From: Neorhizobium tomejilense | GTDB taxonomy: Bacteria > Pseudomonadota > Alphaproteobacteria > Rhizobiales > Rhizobiaceae | Length of the DNA: 64,000 bases | Direction: 5' to 3' | Assembly: GCA_002968845.1 (NCBI GenBank) | Contig: PVBG01000004.1 | Coordinates: 124,001-188,000, forward strand | Shown here: positions 9,091-17,522 of the stretch, one piece after another | How the letters are laid out: the number at the start of each line of letters is the position of its first letter | Position numbering within the stretch: position 1 is the first letter of the stretch | Notes under the pieces: generated by a model | The model's database searches: none | What the model saw: the letters and a program-made list of their open reading frames with translations, nothing else | Told to the model about the DNA's origin: nothing | Position numbers and translations under genes: made by a program

Positions 9091-9120
9091 ATGTATCCCC
9101 GATATGTCCCGAGCCGCGGG
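9091..9120 (-). promoter_or_regulatory. Shared promoter element, copy A (toward the exported hydrolase)
   Basis: Read on the minus strand, this 30-base stretch matches the plus-strand stretch 9265-9294 at 23 of 30 positions, including GGACA, ATC and GGGATAC. It ends 47 bases before the hydrolase start. A conserved element oriented with transcription in both divergent promoters suggests a common sigma factor or activator. An ECF-type sigma is one possibility, but no sigma gene is in the window. Confidence 0.5.
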
Positions 9121-9264
9121 TTTTGAATGCGGATGTAGCATCCGGCCGCCGGGATACGTTCTGATACAAATCAGGCACCGCCGATCTGGCCACCTTCCGC
9201 CGCGCCTGGCGATTTGTGTCGCTCTGTAGCGCATCGGGCGGTTTCCTACACTTCGGTACATTTT

Positions 9265-9294
9265 CCCGCGAACCCGGACACATCCGGGATACGT
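9265..9294 (+). promoter_or_regulatory. Shared promoter element, copy B (toward dipZ)
   Basis: This is the plus-strand partner of 9091-9120. The core CCGGGATACGT at 9284-9294 also occurs exactly at 9149-9159. It lies 78 bases before the dipZ start. The remainder of the 329-base gap (9044-9372) holds no gene. It does hold the perfect small dyad CTGAT-ACAA-ATCAG at 9161-9174. Confidence 0.5.
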
Positions 9295-9372
9295 CGCGCC
9301 GACCAGATTGGCCCGTTGCTGGTCGAGCCGCACCGCCGCCCAGAGCCCGAACATCCGGTGTCAAAGGAAACG

Positions 9373-11151
9373 ATGATGACGCTTCTTATCATTGCCTATC
9401 TCGGAGGCGCGCTGACGATCCTCAGCCCGTGTATTCTCCCCATTCTTCCCTTCGTCTTTGCGCGCGCCGGACAGCCGTTCGTCCGCAGCACATTGCCGAT
9501 GCTGATCGGCATGGCCGCCACCTTTGCGCTGGTCGCAACGCTTGCGGCGGTCGGCGGCAGCTGGGCGATCCATGCCAACGAATACGGCCGGCTCGCCGCC
9601 ATCGTGCTGCTTGCAGTCTTCGGCGTCAGCCTCCTTTCGCCGCGTGTCGCAAGCTTCGTCACCCGTCCGGTCGTCGACTTCGGCAACCGGCTCCTGAATG
9701 CCTCGGGCACACCCGGTACGGTACCCACGGTGACAAGCTCGCTGGTCCTCGGCGTCGCGACCGGCCTGCTCTGGGCTCCCTGCGCCGGCCCCATTCTCGG
9801 CCTGGTCCTCACCGGGGCCGCACTGCAAGGCGCAAACCTCGAAACGACATTCCTGCTCGTCGCCTATGCCGCAGGTGCTGCAACTTCCCTCGCCGTTGCG
9901 CTCACCGTCGGCGGAAAGGTCTTTGCCGGAATGAAGCGTTCGCTCGGTGTCAGTGAACGGATCCGCCAGGTCCTGGGTGCCGCCGTGCTTGCCGGCGTCG
10001 CGGTCATTGCGCTTGGCCTCGATACCGGCCTGCTCGCCCGTCTGTCCTATGCCAGCACCGCCTCCTTCGAACAGGCGGTGCTCGACAGGCTGCATTCCAA
10101 GCCCGCAACCGGCACGCCTTCGGAAACCGCCGGCAATGGCATGGCGAGCGCCGCAGCCGATACCGCGCGGCCGTTCCGCAGCACCCTGCCGGTCGAGGGT
10201 CATGCACCTTCGCTCGACGGCGCGGTCGCGTGGCTGAATTCGCCGCCGCTGACCTCGGAGCAGCTCCGCGGCAAGGTCGTGCTCGTGGATTTCTGGACCT
10301 ATTCCTGCATCAACTGCATCCGCGCCGTGCCTTACGTCCGCGCCTGGGCCGACAAGTACAAGGATCAGGGCCTCGTGGTGATCGGCGTGCACGCTCCGGA
10401 ATTCGCCTTCGAGAAGAAGATCGACAATGTCAAAAAGGCCGTCGGCGACTTCAAGATCGGCTATCCGGTCGCAATCGACAACGACTACAAGATCTGGCGT
10501 GCCTTCGAGAACAGCTATTGGCCCGCCCAGTACCTGATCGATGCCAAGGGCCAGATCCGCTATCACCACTTCGGCGAGGGCAACTACAAACAGTCCGAGC
10601 AGGCGATCCAGGATCTGCTGCGCGAGGCCGGAAGCGAGATGGCAGCCAGCGCGCCGGTCGTGCCCGACGCCAAGGGCGCGGAGACAAGCCCGGATCTGCG
10701 CAACGTTCGCTCCGGCGAAACCTATCTCGGCTACAAGCGCGCCACCAATTTCGCCTCCCGGGAAACCCTGCACGCCGACGCCGCCCGCGACTATTCGATC
10801 GAGGAACCGAGCCTCAACGAATGGGGACTCTCCGGCACCTGGACCGTCGGCGCGGAACAGGCGACGCTCAGCCAGCCGGGCGGCGGCATCGCCTACCGGT
10901 TCAGCGCCCGCGATCTGCATCTCGTCCTCGGTCCCGGCGCCGCCGGCAAGCCGGTCCGCTTCCAGGTGACAATCGACGGCAAGGCGCCGGGAATGAATCA
11001 CGGCGCCGATATCGACGCAGACGGCAACGGCACGGTGACGGCGACAAAGCTCTACCAGCTCGTTCGTCAGGCCGGCGATGTCGAGGCGCGCAATTTCGAG
11101 ATCCGCTTCCTCGATCCGGGTGTCGAAGCCTACGCCTTCACCTTCGGTTAG
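9373..11151 (+). CDS. dipZ: DipZ-type fusion: CcdA-like thiol transporter with periplasmic thioredoxin and C-terminal domain
   Basis: A 592-residue membrane protein that would pass electrons from cytoplasmic thioredoxin to the periplasm. Residues 1 to about 245 are a CcdA/DsbD-beta-like membrane domain with its two redox cysteines in SPCILPILPF and WAPCAGPILG. Residues about 280-410 are a TlpA/thioredoxin-like domain with the redox pair C312-I-N-C315. The C-terminal part (about 440-592) is a beta-rich domain typical of DipZ proteins. The start at 9373 has AAGGAA upstream and places the first helix at residue 3. It is followed by a secreted hydrolase and is divergent from the Tat-exported hydrolase, which suggests an envelope thiol or oxidative response. 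Confidence 0.9.
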   Translation: MMTLLIIAYLGGALTILSPCILPILPFVFARAGQPFVRSTLPMLIGMAATFALVATLAAVGGSWAIHANEYGRLAAIVLLAVFGVSLLSPRVASFVTRPVVDFGNRLLNASGTPGTVPTVTSSLVLGVATGLLWAPCAGPILGLVLTGAALQGANLETTFLLVAYAAGAATSLAVALTVGGKVFAGMKRSLGVSERIRQVLGAAVLAGVAVIALGLDTGLLARLSYASTASFEQAVLDRLHSKPATGTPSETAGNGMASAAADTARPFRSTLPVEGHAPSLDGAVAWLNSPPLTSEQLRGKVVLVDFWTYSCINCIRAVPYVRAWADKYKDQGLVVIGVHAPEFAFEKKIDNVKKAVGDFKIGYPVAIDNDYKIWRAFENSYWPAQYLIDAKGQIRYHHFGEGNYKQSEQAIQDLLREAGSEMAASAPVVPDAKGAETSPDLRNVRSGETYLGYKRATNFASRETLHADAARDYSIEEPSLNEWGLSGTWTVGAEQATLSQPGGGIAYRFSARDLHLVLGPGAAGKPVRFQVTIDGKAPGMNHGADIDADGNGTVTATKLYQLVRQAGDVEARNFEIRFLDPGVEAYAFTFG

Positions 11152-11196
11152 ACCCCATCCCAACTCATCCCACATCAACTGACAGGAGTTAAACTC

Positions 11197-11952
11197 ATGA
11201 AAAGACGTATTTCCACCTTCGCACTTGCCTTTGCCACCAGCGTCATCGCGTTTGCGGCGCAGGCCGCGGATGTCAAGAACATTGTCATCGTCCACGGCGC
11301 ATTGGCCGATGGCTCGAGCTGGCGAAAGGCAACCGAAATCCTCGAAAGGCGCGGCTTCAACGTGACGATCGTTCAGCAGCCGATCACCTCGCTTGCCGAC
11401 GATATCGCCGCCACCAACCGGGTGCTGGACCTCCAGGACGGCCCGACCCTGCTCGTCGGACACAGCTATGGCGGCATGGTGATTACCGAAGCCGGACACA
11501 ACCCGCATGTCGCCGGGCTCGTCTACGTGGCGGCGTTCCAGCCAGACAAGGGCGAAAGCCTGCTCAGCCTCGCAAGCTCGAAACCGGCGGGCGGCATGAA
11601 CATCCGCGAGACGAGGGACGGCAAATATCTCTATATCGACCCCGCCGCATTCCCGGGCGATTTCGCGGCGGACCTGCCGAAGGACGAGGCCCGGTTCCTC
11701 GCCCGGTCGCAGGTATTTGCCGCCAAGGAGGCTTTCTCCGCCAAGGTCGGCAATCCCGCCTGGCATACCAGGAAAAGCTGGTCGATCGTCGCCACCGAGG
11801 ATCGCTCCATCAATCCGGAACTGGAACGGGATATGGCCCGGCGCGCCGGCAGCGACATCACCGAGATCAAGGCAAGCCATGCCGTCTTCGCCTCCCAGCC
11901 GGAGAAGGTCGCCGACGTCATCGAGCGTGCGGCCAGACAGGCGGGCAAATAG
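11197..11952 (+). CDS. Secreted alpha/beta hydrolase (serine esterase type)
   Basis: A 251-residue protein with a Sec signal peptide (MKRRISTFALAFATS..., cleavage likely after AQA at 21-23). It has HGA (33-35), the nucleophile elbow GHSYGG with S90, an acidic residue in ATEDRSINP, and a late His in ASHAVFASQP. It belongs to the small EstC/salicylate-esterase-like alpha/beta hydrolase group; the substrate is unknown. GACAGGAG lies 8 bases before the ATG. It is 45 bases after dipZ on the same strand, so probably in the same transcript. A GC-rich hairpin follows. Confidence 0.88.
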   Translation: MKRRISTFALAFATSVIAFAAQAADVKNIVIVHGALADGSSWRKATEILERRGFNVTIVQQPITSLADDIAATNRVLDLQDGPTLLVGHSYGGMVITEAGHNPHVAGLVYVAAFQPDKGESLLSLASSKPAGGMNIRETRDGKYLYIDPAAFPGDFAADLPKDEARFLARSQVFAAKEAFSAKVGNPAWHTRKSWSIVATEDRSINPELERDMARRAGSDITEIKASHAVFASQPEKVADVIERAARQAGK

Positions 11953-11968
11953 CTCGCGTGAACAATCG

Positions 11969-11998
11969 CCCGGCGCCGGGAGAAATTCCGGCGCCGGG
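11969..11998. terminator. Bidirectional GC-rich hairpin between convergent genes
   Basis: A perfect 11-bp inverted repeat (CCCGGCGCCGG at 11969-11979, complement at 11988-11998) with an 8-base loop lies just after the secreted-hydrolase stop. It also lies beyond the stop of the AraC gene that faces it. It has no U-tract. Confidence 0.6.
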
Positions 11999-12075
11999 CC
12001 TGCCGATCTGCGGCAAGGTCGGCCTGAAACCCATCGAAGCCCGCCTTTAAACCCGGCCCAGAGCCTTCGACCTAT

Positions 12076-12984
12076 TCAGCGGGTCAGCGGATAGATGAGC
12101 TGGCCATCCTCCTCGCCTCTCGGGAAGGCGCCCTCGCGGCTGCGCTTTTCCGATTGCTGATAGCCCTGCGGGCTGATGCCGATATAGCGCTTGAACATGC
12201 GGGAGAAATAGTAGGCGTCCGTATAGCCGGAAAGCTCGGCGGCGCGCTTCACCGTACAACCGCCGGCCATCAGGCCCATGGCCCGCTCCATCCGCTTGAA
12301 TTCCTGGAACTTGTCGGGCGTCCAGCCAACGCGCTTGCGGAACTCCCGCTTGAAGTAATCCGGATTGTACGGCACCGAATCGATCGTTCTTCCGACGATC
12401 TCCTCGCCCAGCGGATCGGCCGCGATCTGGCTCGCCGCCACCATGACGGAAAAGGACAGCGCATCCGGATTGTTGACGTTGCCGACCGACTGCTCCCTCC
12501 AGCCGGTATGAGCCTGCTCGATGAATTCGATCAACAGGAACATGAAGAGGTGATGCTGAAGCAGCGTCGTCGAATAGGGCGGCGAATTGTCGTGGTAATA
12601 ACGCGTCAGCGGCTCCATCATCTCCCAGCGGGCGAGCGTGACAGCGTGCTTCAGGTTCATCTGAGCGATCAGGTCGAGCCGTCCGAAGAGGTCGAGCGTG
12701 AAATGCTGGGCGATGCCGGTATAGGCCTCCCGCGAGGTCGAATGACCGGAAAACCACGTATTCGCAGGCAGGAGCATCGCCCTGCCCGGCGCCATGTCGA
12801 TCGTCTCGCCCCCGACTTCATAACGAGCCGAGCCCGTCAGGCAGATGATCAGGTCATGCACGCTGTTCGATTTGTCGACGCCCCAGGTATGCGAGTGCTG
12901 CATCCTTATGGTTGAACGGGTCAGCGTCAACGCCATCGCGTTCATCGGAATGGCAGACAGAACGCTACCTTCGATTTTCTCCAT
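12076..12984 (-). CDS. AraC-family transcriptional regulator with N-terminal cupin-like sensor
   Basis: A 302-residue protein. The N-terminal half (about 20-150) is an AraC-type arabinose-binding-like barrel (GSARYEVGGETIDMAPGRAMLLPA). The C-terminal about 100 residues hold the double helix-turn-helix, with the second HTH in RAAELSGYTDAYYFSRMFKRY and the family signature GISPQGYQ. It is transcribed away from the GH4 remnant and importer operon that begins 165 bases away, so it is the likely activator, with a sugar acid or oligosaccharide as effector. No other regulator sits between it and that operon. Confidence 0.9.
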   Translation of the reverse strand: MEKIEGSVLSAIPMNAMALTLTRSTIRMQHSHTWGVDKSNSVHDLIICLTGSARYEVGGETIDMAPGRAMLLPANTWFSGHSTSREAYTGIAQHFTLDLFGRLDLIAQMNLKHAVTLARWEMMEPLTRYYHDNSPPYSTTLLQHHLFMFLLIEFIEQAHTGWREQSVGNVNNPDALSFSVMVAASQIAADPLGEEIVGRTIDSVPYNPDYFKREFRKRVGWTPDKFQEFKRMERAMGLMAGGCTVKRAAELSGYTDAYYFSRMFKRYIGISPQGYQQSEKRSREGAFPRGEEDGQLIYPLTR

Positions 12985-13149
12985 CCTTTTCCCCGAATTC
13001 GTCGATTTGATCTGACTGGTAAAGTGAGAATATCAGCCCGGGAGCTAAGAACTCAACACGCCTGAGACATTAATGGGAGGAAATGGCGCTTCAATTGCGG
13101 GAGCCTGACGGATCAGGTGTGTGCGCAAATCGAAGGGCCAGAAGTCGCG
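12985..13149. promoter_or_regulatory. Divergent promoter region between the AraC regulator and the pectin-fragment operon
   Basis: This is gene-free DNA between opposite-facing genes and must hold both promoters. A short dyad CCTGA-CGGA-TCAGG lies near 13105-13118. No convincing -35/-10 pair or AraC direct repeat could be fixed by eye. Confidence 0.4.
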
Positions 13150-13323
13150 ATGCACAATAAAGCAAGTGTCTCTTCGTTCAACATCGCCTCTATCGGCGGT
13201 GGTTCGCTCAACTGCGCGACGAACCTCACCGGCGACCTTGCCTGTGACCGAGCCGTCACCGCACATGCCGGTCGGATGCACCGCCTGCCGGAAGCGCTGG
13301 CCAGACTGGGGCGAGCGGCATGA
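13150..13323 (+). pseudogene. Internally deleted GH4-family glycosidase gene, in-frame remnant
   Basis: The frame encodes 57 residues. Residues 9-27 (with IASIGGGSLN and a following NLTGDL) look like the NAD-binding N-terminus of family GH4 alpha-galactosidases and alpha-galacturonidases. The last about 20 residues (TAHAGR...LPEALARLGRAA) resemble a GH4 C-terminus, whose usual end is of the AAHGDWLPGWL type. About 400 central residues would be missing with the frame kept. The stop overlaps the permease start (ATGA at 13320-13323), as expected for the original first gene of the operon. The RBS before 13150 is weak. Even if translated it cannot be an enzyme, but it may still couple translation of the permease. 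Confidence 0.55.
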
Positions 13324-14204
13324 GCGGCGACAACAAGTTCCTTGGGCTTATCTATCTGTCGCCCTTCATCATCGGGCTCCTGGTTTTCACCGCCCTGCCA
13401 TTCCTCGCGTCGCTCTATCTGAGCTTCACCAACTATAACCTGATGAACGAGCCGATCTTCACCGGTCTGCAGAACTATATCCGGCTGTTCACCAACGACC
13501 GGACGTTCCGCAAATCGCTCTGGGTGACGCTGGTCTACGTGTTCACGACGGTGCCGTTGAAGCTCGCTTTCGCGCTCTTCATGGCGGTGATCCTCAATTA
13601 CAAGCTGAAGTTCATCAACGTCTTCAGGACGGCCTATTACGTCCCCTCGATCCTCGGCGGTTCGATCGCCATCGCGGTTCTGTGGCGCTACATCTTCGCC
13701 GATGTCGGCCTCGTCAACATGGGCCTCGCCCTCATAGGCTTCGAGCCGGTCAACTGGTTCGGCGACCCGACCAATGCGCTGTTCACCATCACGCTGTTGC
13801 GCCTCTGGCAGTTCGGTTCGGCCATGGTGATCTTCCTCGCCGCCCTCCAGAGCATCGACAAGACGCTCTACGAGGCAGCCTCGATCGACGGCGCCGGCAA
13901 ATGGACGAGCTTCGTCTACATCACCCTGCCGCTGATCACGCCTGTCATCTTTTTCAACCTGATCATGCAGATGGTCCAGGCCTTCCAGGAGTTCAACGGA
14001 CCCTACATCATCACCCAAGGGGGGCCTTTGAAATCCACCTATCTCCTGCCGATCTACATCTATGACGAGGCCTTCAAGCGCTTCGACATGGGTTATGCCT
14101 CGGCCATCGCCTGGGTCCTGTTCCTCATCATCATGGCCCTCACCCTCATCGCCTTCTGGTCTTCGCGCCACTGGGTCTATTACGCCGGCGACAAGAGGAG
14201 CTGA
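13320..14204 (+). CDS. Sugar ABC transporter permease, MalF/UgpA type (probable oligogalacturonide importer)
   Basis: A 294-residue inner-membrane permease with six predicted helices, the first at LIYLSPFIIGLLVFTALPF. The EAA loop that contacts the ATPase is visible as YEAASIDGAGKWTSFVYITLPLI. The length is normal for the CUT1 family. It has no strong Shine-Dalgarno of its own; its ATG overlaps the stop of the GH4 remnant, so expression probably depends on translational coupling. Downstream are the MalG-type partner, ATPase and binding protein. Pectin enzymes in the same transcript suggest galacturonate oligomers as substrate, as in TogMNAB systems. Confidence 0.92.
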   Translation: MSGDNKFLGLIYLSPFIIGLLVFTALPFLASLYLSFTNYNLMNEPIFTGLQNYIRLFTNDRTFRKSLWVTLVYVFTTVPLKLAFALFMAVILNYKLKFINVFRTAYYVPSILGGSIAIAVLWRYIFADVGLVNMGLALIGFEPVNWFGDPTNALFTITLLRLWQFGSAMVIFLAALQSIDKTLYEAASIDGAGKWTSFVYITLPLITPVIFFNLIMQMVQAFQEFNGPYIITQGGPLKSTYLLPIYIYDEAFKRFDMGYASAIAWVLFLIIMALTLIAFWSSRHWVYYAGDKRS

Positions 14205-14206
14205 CC

Positions 14207-15115
14207 ATGACCGATCACATCCTCTCCCAGAATTCCCCAGCCGCCCGCGACATCGACATCGTCCGCAGCCGCGAAACGCGCCGCCACCGCTTCAATGCCG
14301 CGCTGCGTTACGCTCTGCTGACGGTGGTCGGGCTGCTGATGCTTTATCCGCTGATCTGGCTGATCGGGGCGTCGTTCAAGACCAATTCGGAGATCTTCTC
14401 CAATCCCGGCTTCTGGCCGGAGAACCCGACGCTCGACGGCTATATCAGGGGCTGGAAAACCTCGACGCCCTATTCCTTCGGCACGTTCTTCATCAACACG
14501 CTGTGGATCGTCATCCCCAAGGTGATCGGCACGGCGATTTCCTGCACGGCGGTCGCTTATGGCTTTGCCCGCTTCGATTTCCCGTTCAAGAAGGTGCTGT
14601 TTTCCGCGCTGATCGCGACGCTGCTCCTGCCGAACGTCGTCACCCGCATTCCGCAATACCTGATCTTCCGCGATCTCGGCTGGCTCGACAGCTACCTGCC
14701 GCTCTGGGTGCCTTCGGCGCTGGCGGGCGATGCCTTCTTCGTGTTCATGCTGGTGCAGTTCCTGCGCGCCATACCGCGCGACATGGAGGAGGCAGCCCGC
14801 GTCGACGGAGCGACCACCTGGCAGACGCTGATCTTCATCGTCGTGCCACTGCTGATGCCGGCGCTGATCTCGGTCTGCCTGTTCCAGTTCATGTGGACGA
14901 TGAACGACTTCCTCGGGCCGCTGATCTACATCTCTTCGGTCGACAAATACCCGATCTCGCTGGCGCTGAAACTGTCGATCGACACGACCGAAGCCTTCGA
15001 ATGGAACCGGGTCCTGGCGATGTCGGTCCTGTCCTTGGCACCGGCACTCGCGGTCTTCTTCCTCGCCCAGAAATATTTCATCGACGGGATCTCCTCCGGC
15101 GGGATCAAAGGATAG
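14207..15115 (+). CDS. Sugar ABC transporter permease, MalG/UgpE type
   Basis: A 302-residue partner of the preceding permease. It has a long cytoplasmic N-terminus, a first helix at ALLTVVGLLMLYPLIWLIG, and a CUT1 EAA loop MEEAARVDGATTWQTLIFIVVPLL. The C-terminus SGGIKG is the classic MalG-type end. It begins 3 bases after the first permease stop. Together the two form the heterodimeric membrane channel of the importer. Confidence 0.94.
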   Translation: MTDHILSQNSPAARDIDIVRSRETRRHRFNAALRYALLTVVGLLMLYPLIWLIGASFKTNSEIFSNPGFWPENPTLDGYIRGWKTSTPYSFGTFFINTLWIVIPKVIGTAISCTAVAYGFARFDFPFKKVLFSALIATLLLPNVVTRIPQYLIFRDLGWLDSYLPLWVPSALAGDAFFVFMLVQFLRAIPRDMEEAARVDGATTWQTLIFIVVPLLMPALISVCLFQFMWTMNDFLGPLIYISSVDKYPISLALKLSIDTTEAFEWNRVLAMSVLSLAPALAVFFLAQKYFIDGISSGGIKG

Positions 15116-15119
15116 TCAC

Positions 15120-16229
15120 ATGGCGCGTCTTCAACTGAGAAACCTCGAAAAGGACTACGGTTCGTTCCGCGCCGTGCATGGCATCAATCTGGATGTCGAA
15201 GACGGCGAGTTCATGGTGCTGGTCGGCCCGTCCGGCTGCGCCAAGTCCACGACGCTTCGGATGATCGCCGGGCTGGAGCGGGTGACCGGCGGCGAGATCC
15301 GCATCGGCGGCGAACTGGTCAACGACAAGACACCTGGCGACCGCGGCATATCCATGGTCTTCCAGAACTATGCGCTCTATCCGCATATGAAGGTCCACAA
15401 GAACCTCTCCTTCAGCATGCGGCTGAAGCGCCGTCCGGCCGCCGAGATCGAGCAGGCCACAAGCCACGTCTCCAGTCTTCTCGAGATCGACCCCTTGCTC
15501 GACCGGCTCCCAAAACAGCTCTCCGGCGGCCAGGCGCAGCGCGTCGCCGTCGGCCGGGCGCTGATCAAGAAACCGCAGGTCTTCCTGTTCGACGAGCCGC
15601 TCTCCAATCTCGACGCCAAGCTGCGCGCCTCGATGCGCGTGCGCATCACCGACCTGCACAAGCGGCTGAAGGCGGACGGCCAGCAGGCGACCGTCATCTA
15701 CGTTACCCACGACCAGACCGAAGCCATGACCATGGGCGACCGCATCTGCGTCATGAGGGACGGCCACATCATGCAGGTCGCCGATCCGGTGACCCTCTAC
15801 AGCCGCCCGGCCAATACATTCGTTGCAGGCTTCATCGGCAGCCCGGAAATGAATTTCCTCGACGGCACGTTCGAGGGAGAGAACAGCGTGCGGGCAGCGG
15901 AGCAGGTGATCGTGCTCGGCGACGAATTCACCAAGCGGATTTCCGGGCGCAGCGAGCACGTCACGCTCGGCATCCGGCCACAGCACCTGCATATCGTCGC
16001 GGCCGAAACGCCCGGCACCATCAAGGGCAAGCTTACCCATATCGAGTTCATGGGCCACGAAGTCTACCTCTATGTCGACATCGGCCCGAAACGCCTCATC
16101 GCCGTGGTGCCGTCCGCGTCCTACGACCGCGGCGCGCTTCGCGACGACTGGGTCTGGCTAAGCCCGGACCCGAAGGGAGTGCATCTGTTCGACCGCCAGT
16201 CCGGGGAGAACATCAGCCTGGCGATTTGA
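15120..16229 (+). CDS. Sugar ABC transporter ATPase, MalK/UgpC type, with altered Walker A
   Basis: A 369-residue CUT1 ATPase. The nucleotide-binding domain (1-240) has the signature LSGGQAQRVAVGRAL, Walker B VFLFDEPLSNLD and switch VTHDQTEAMTMGD. The C-terminal about 130 residues form the MalK regulatory OB-like domain. Walker A reads GPSGCAKST: the normally conserved glycine before the lysine is alanine (A41, codon GCC), while K42 is kept. Everything else looks intact, so a working enzyme with changed kinetics is more likely than a dead one. It starts 4 bases after the MalG-type permease stop. Confidence 0.93.
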   Translation: MARLQLRNLEKDYGSFRAVHGINLDVEDGEFMVLVGPSGCAKSTTLRMIAGLERVTGGEIRIGGELVNDKTPGDRGISMVFQNYALYPHMKVHKNLSFSMRLKRRPAAEIEQATSHVSSLLEIDPLLDRLPKQLSGGQAQRVAVGRALIKKPQVFLFDEPLSNLDAKLRASMRVRITDLHKRLKADGQQATVIYVTHDQTEAMTMGDRICVMRDGHIMQVADPVTLYSRPANTFVAGFIGSPEMNFLDGTFEGENSVRAAEQVIVLGDEFTKRISGRSEHVTLGIRPQHLHIVAAETPGTIKGKLTHIEFMGHEVYLYVDIGPKRLIAVVPSASYDRGALRDDWVWLSPDPKGVHLFDRQSGENISLAI

Positions 16230-16261
16230 AACTTCATCGTTCCAACTTGGGAGGAGCCAAA

Positions 16262-17518
16262 ATGAGAACCATGTTCATGACGGCGGCTTTGTTTGCCGCC
16301 ACCAGCCTTTCGACCGCATTTGCTTCGGATCTGCGCATGTCCTGGTGGGGCAGCGACGACCGCCATGTCGCGACCCAGCAGGCCCTGAAGGTCTGCGGCG
16401 CGAAATTCGGCCACACGATCGCGCCTGAATTCACCGGCTTCCAGGGCCATCAGGAAAAGATCGCCACCCAGCTCGCCGGCCGCACCGAGGCCGACATCAT
16501 GCAGGTGAACTGGCCATGGCTGCCGCTGTTCACCAAGAACGGCGACGGCTTTGCTGACCTGAACCAGTACAAGGACATCATCGACCTCAGCCAGTGGTCG
16601 AAGTCGGACCTCGACAGCGGCACCGTCAAGGGCAAGTTGAACGGCATTTCCGTCTCCACGACCGGTCGCGTCTTCATGTTCAACAAGACGACCTACGACA
16701 GGGCCGGTGTCCCGATCCCAAAAACCTGGGAAGAGCTGATCGCCGCAGCCCCGAAGATGAAGGAAAAGCTTGGCAAGGAGTATTATCCGTTCGAGGGTGC
16801 GGCTCTCGACGCCCGCCTGATGGTGATCCTGCGCACCACCCAGAAGACTGGCAAGGACCTGATCGACCCGGCCACCAACAAGGTCGCCTGGAGCGAAGCC
16901 GAACTCGCCGAAGGCCTGGAATTCTACAAGACGCTGGTCGACAAGGGCGTCATCGAGAGCTGGAAACAGGTGGCCGCCGGCGGCAATACGCCGCTGCATG
17001 AAAACCAGAAATGGGCCAAGGGCCAGGTCGCCGGCACCTACCAGTGGGACAGCACCTACGGCAAGATCGCGACTCCGATGGAAAAGGGCCAGGAGCTCGT
17101 GCCCGTCAAGCTGTTGACGATCGAGGGCGCCAAGACCGACGGCGTCTACCGCAAGCCCTCCATGCTGTTTTCGATCTCCAGGAACAGCAAGGACCCGAAG
17201 GCCGCGGCCCAGGTGCTCAACTGCCTGCTCAACGACCCGGAAGCGGTCAAGATCATGGGGGCGACGCGCGGCATTCCGTCCAGCAAGATAGCGCTCGACA
17301 CGCTGACCAAGGAAGGCAAGATCAAGCCGGTGCAGCTGGAAGCCTACAAGCGGGTGATGGAGCCGACCAGCCCCGGCGTCTCGCCGCTCAACGAGCACCC
17401 GCGCGTCACCGAAGTCTTCGATACCAATTTCGAAGCCTTCGCTTATGGCCAGCAATCCTCCAAGGATGCCGCAACCGAGATCATCGCCGGCATCAACCAA
17501 GCGCTGACGGGGATCTGA
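16262..17518 (+). CDS. Sugar ABC transporter periplasmic binding protein (probable oligogalacturonide binder)
   Basis: A 418-residue family 1 solute-binding protein with a Sec signal peptide (MRTMFMTAALFAATSLSTAFA). It begins the mature chain SDLRMSWWGSDDRH, and the W-W-G-S motif is common in CUT1 binding proteins. The internal pattern QLAGRTEADIMQVNWPW is also family-typical. The start at 16262 has GGGAGGAG 6 bases upstream; a longer frame adds 12 residues lacking signal character. It is the fourth gene of the import operon and is followed 4 bases later by the polygalacturonase gene, tying the substrate to pectin breakdown products. Confidence 0.93.
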   Translation: MRTMFMTAALFAATSLSTAFASDLRMSWWGSDDRHVATQQALKVCGAKFGHTIAPEFTGFQGHQEKIATQLAGRTEADIMQVNWPWLPLFTKNGDGFADLNQYKDIIDLSQWSKSDLDSGTVKGKLNGISVSTTGRVFMFNKTTYDRAGVPIPKTWEELIAAAPKMKEKLGKEYYPFEGAALDARLMVILRTTQKTGKDLIDPATNKVAWSEAELAEGLEFYKTLVDKGVIESWKQVAAGGNTPLHENQKWAKGQVAGTYQWDSTYGKIATPMEKGQELVPVKLLTIEGAKTDGVYRKPSMLFSISRNSKDPKAAAQVLNCLLNDPEAVKIMGATRGIPSSKIALDTLTKEGKIKPVQLEAYKRVMEPTSPGVSPLNEHPRVTEVFDTNFEAFAYGQQSSKDAATEIIAGINQALTGI

Positions 17519-17522
17519 GGAC

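Noticed and set aside
9361-11880. 839-codon open frame antisense to dipZ and the secreted hydrolase
   Set aside because: High-GC codon bias keeps the antisense frame open. It has no RBS and no recognisable domain, and the plus strand encodes a clear DipZ protein and hydrolase.
13084-13161. 25-codon plus-strand frame starting next to GGAGG in the AraC/importer promoter region
   Set aside because: The GGAGG is only 2 bases from the ATG and the sequence has no protein-like features. The overlapping GH4-like frame explains the coding signal better.
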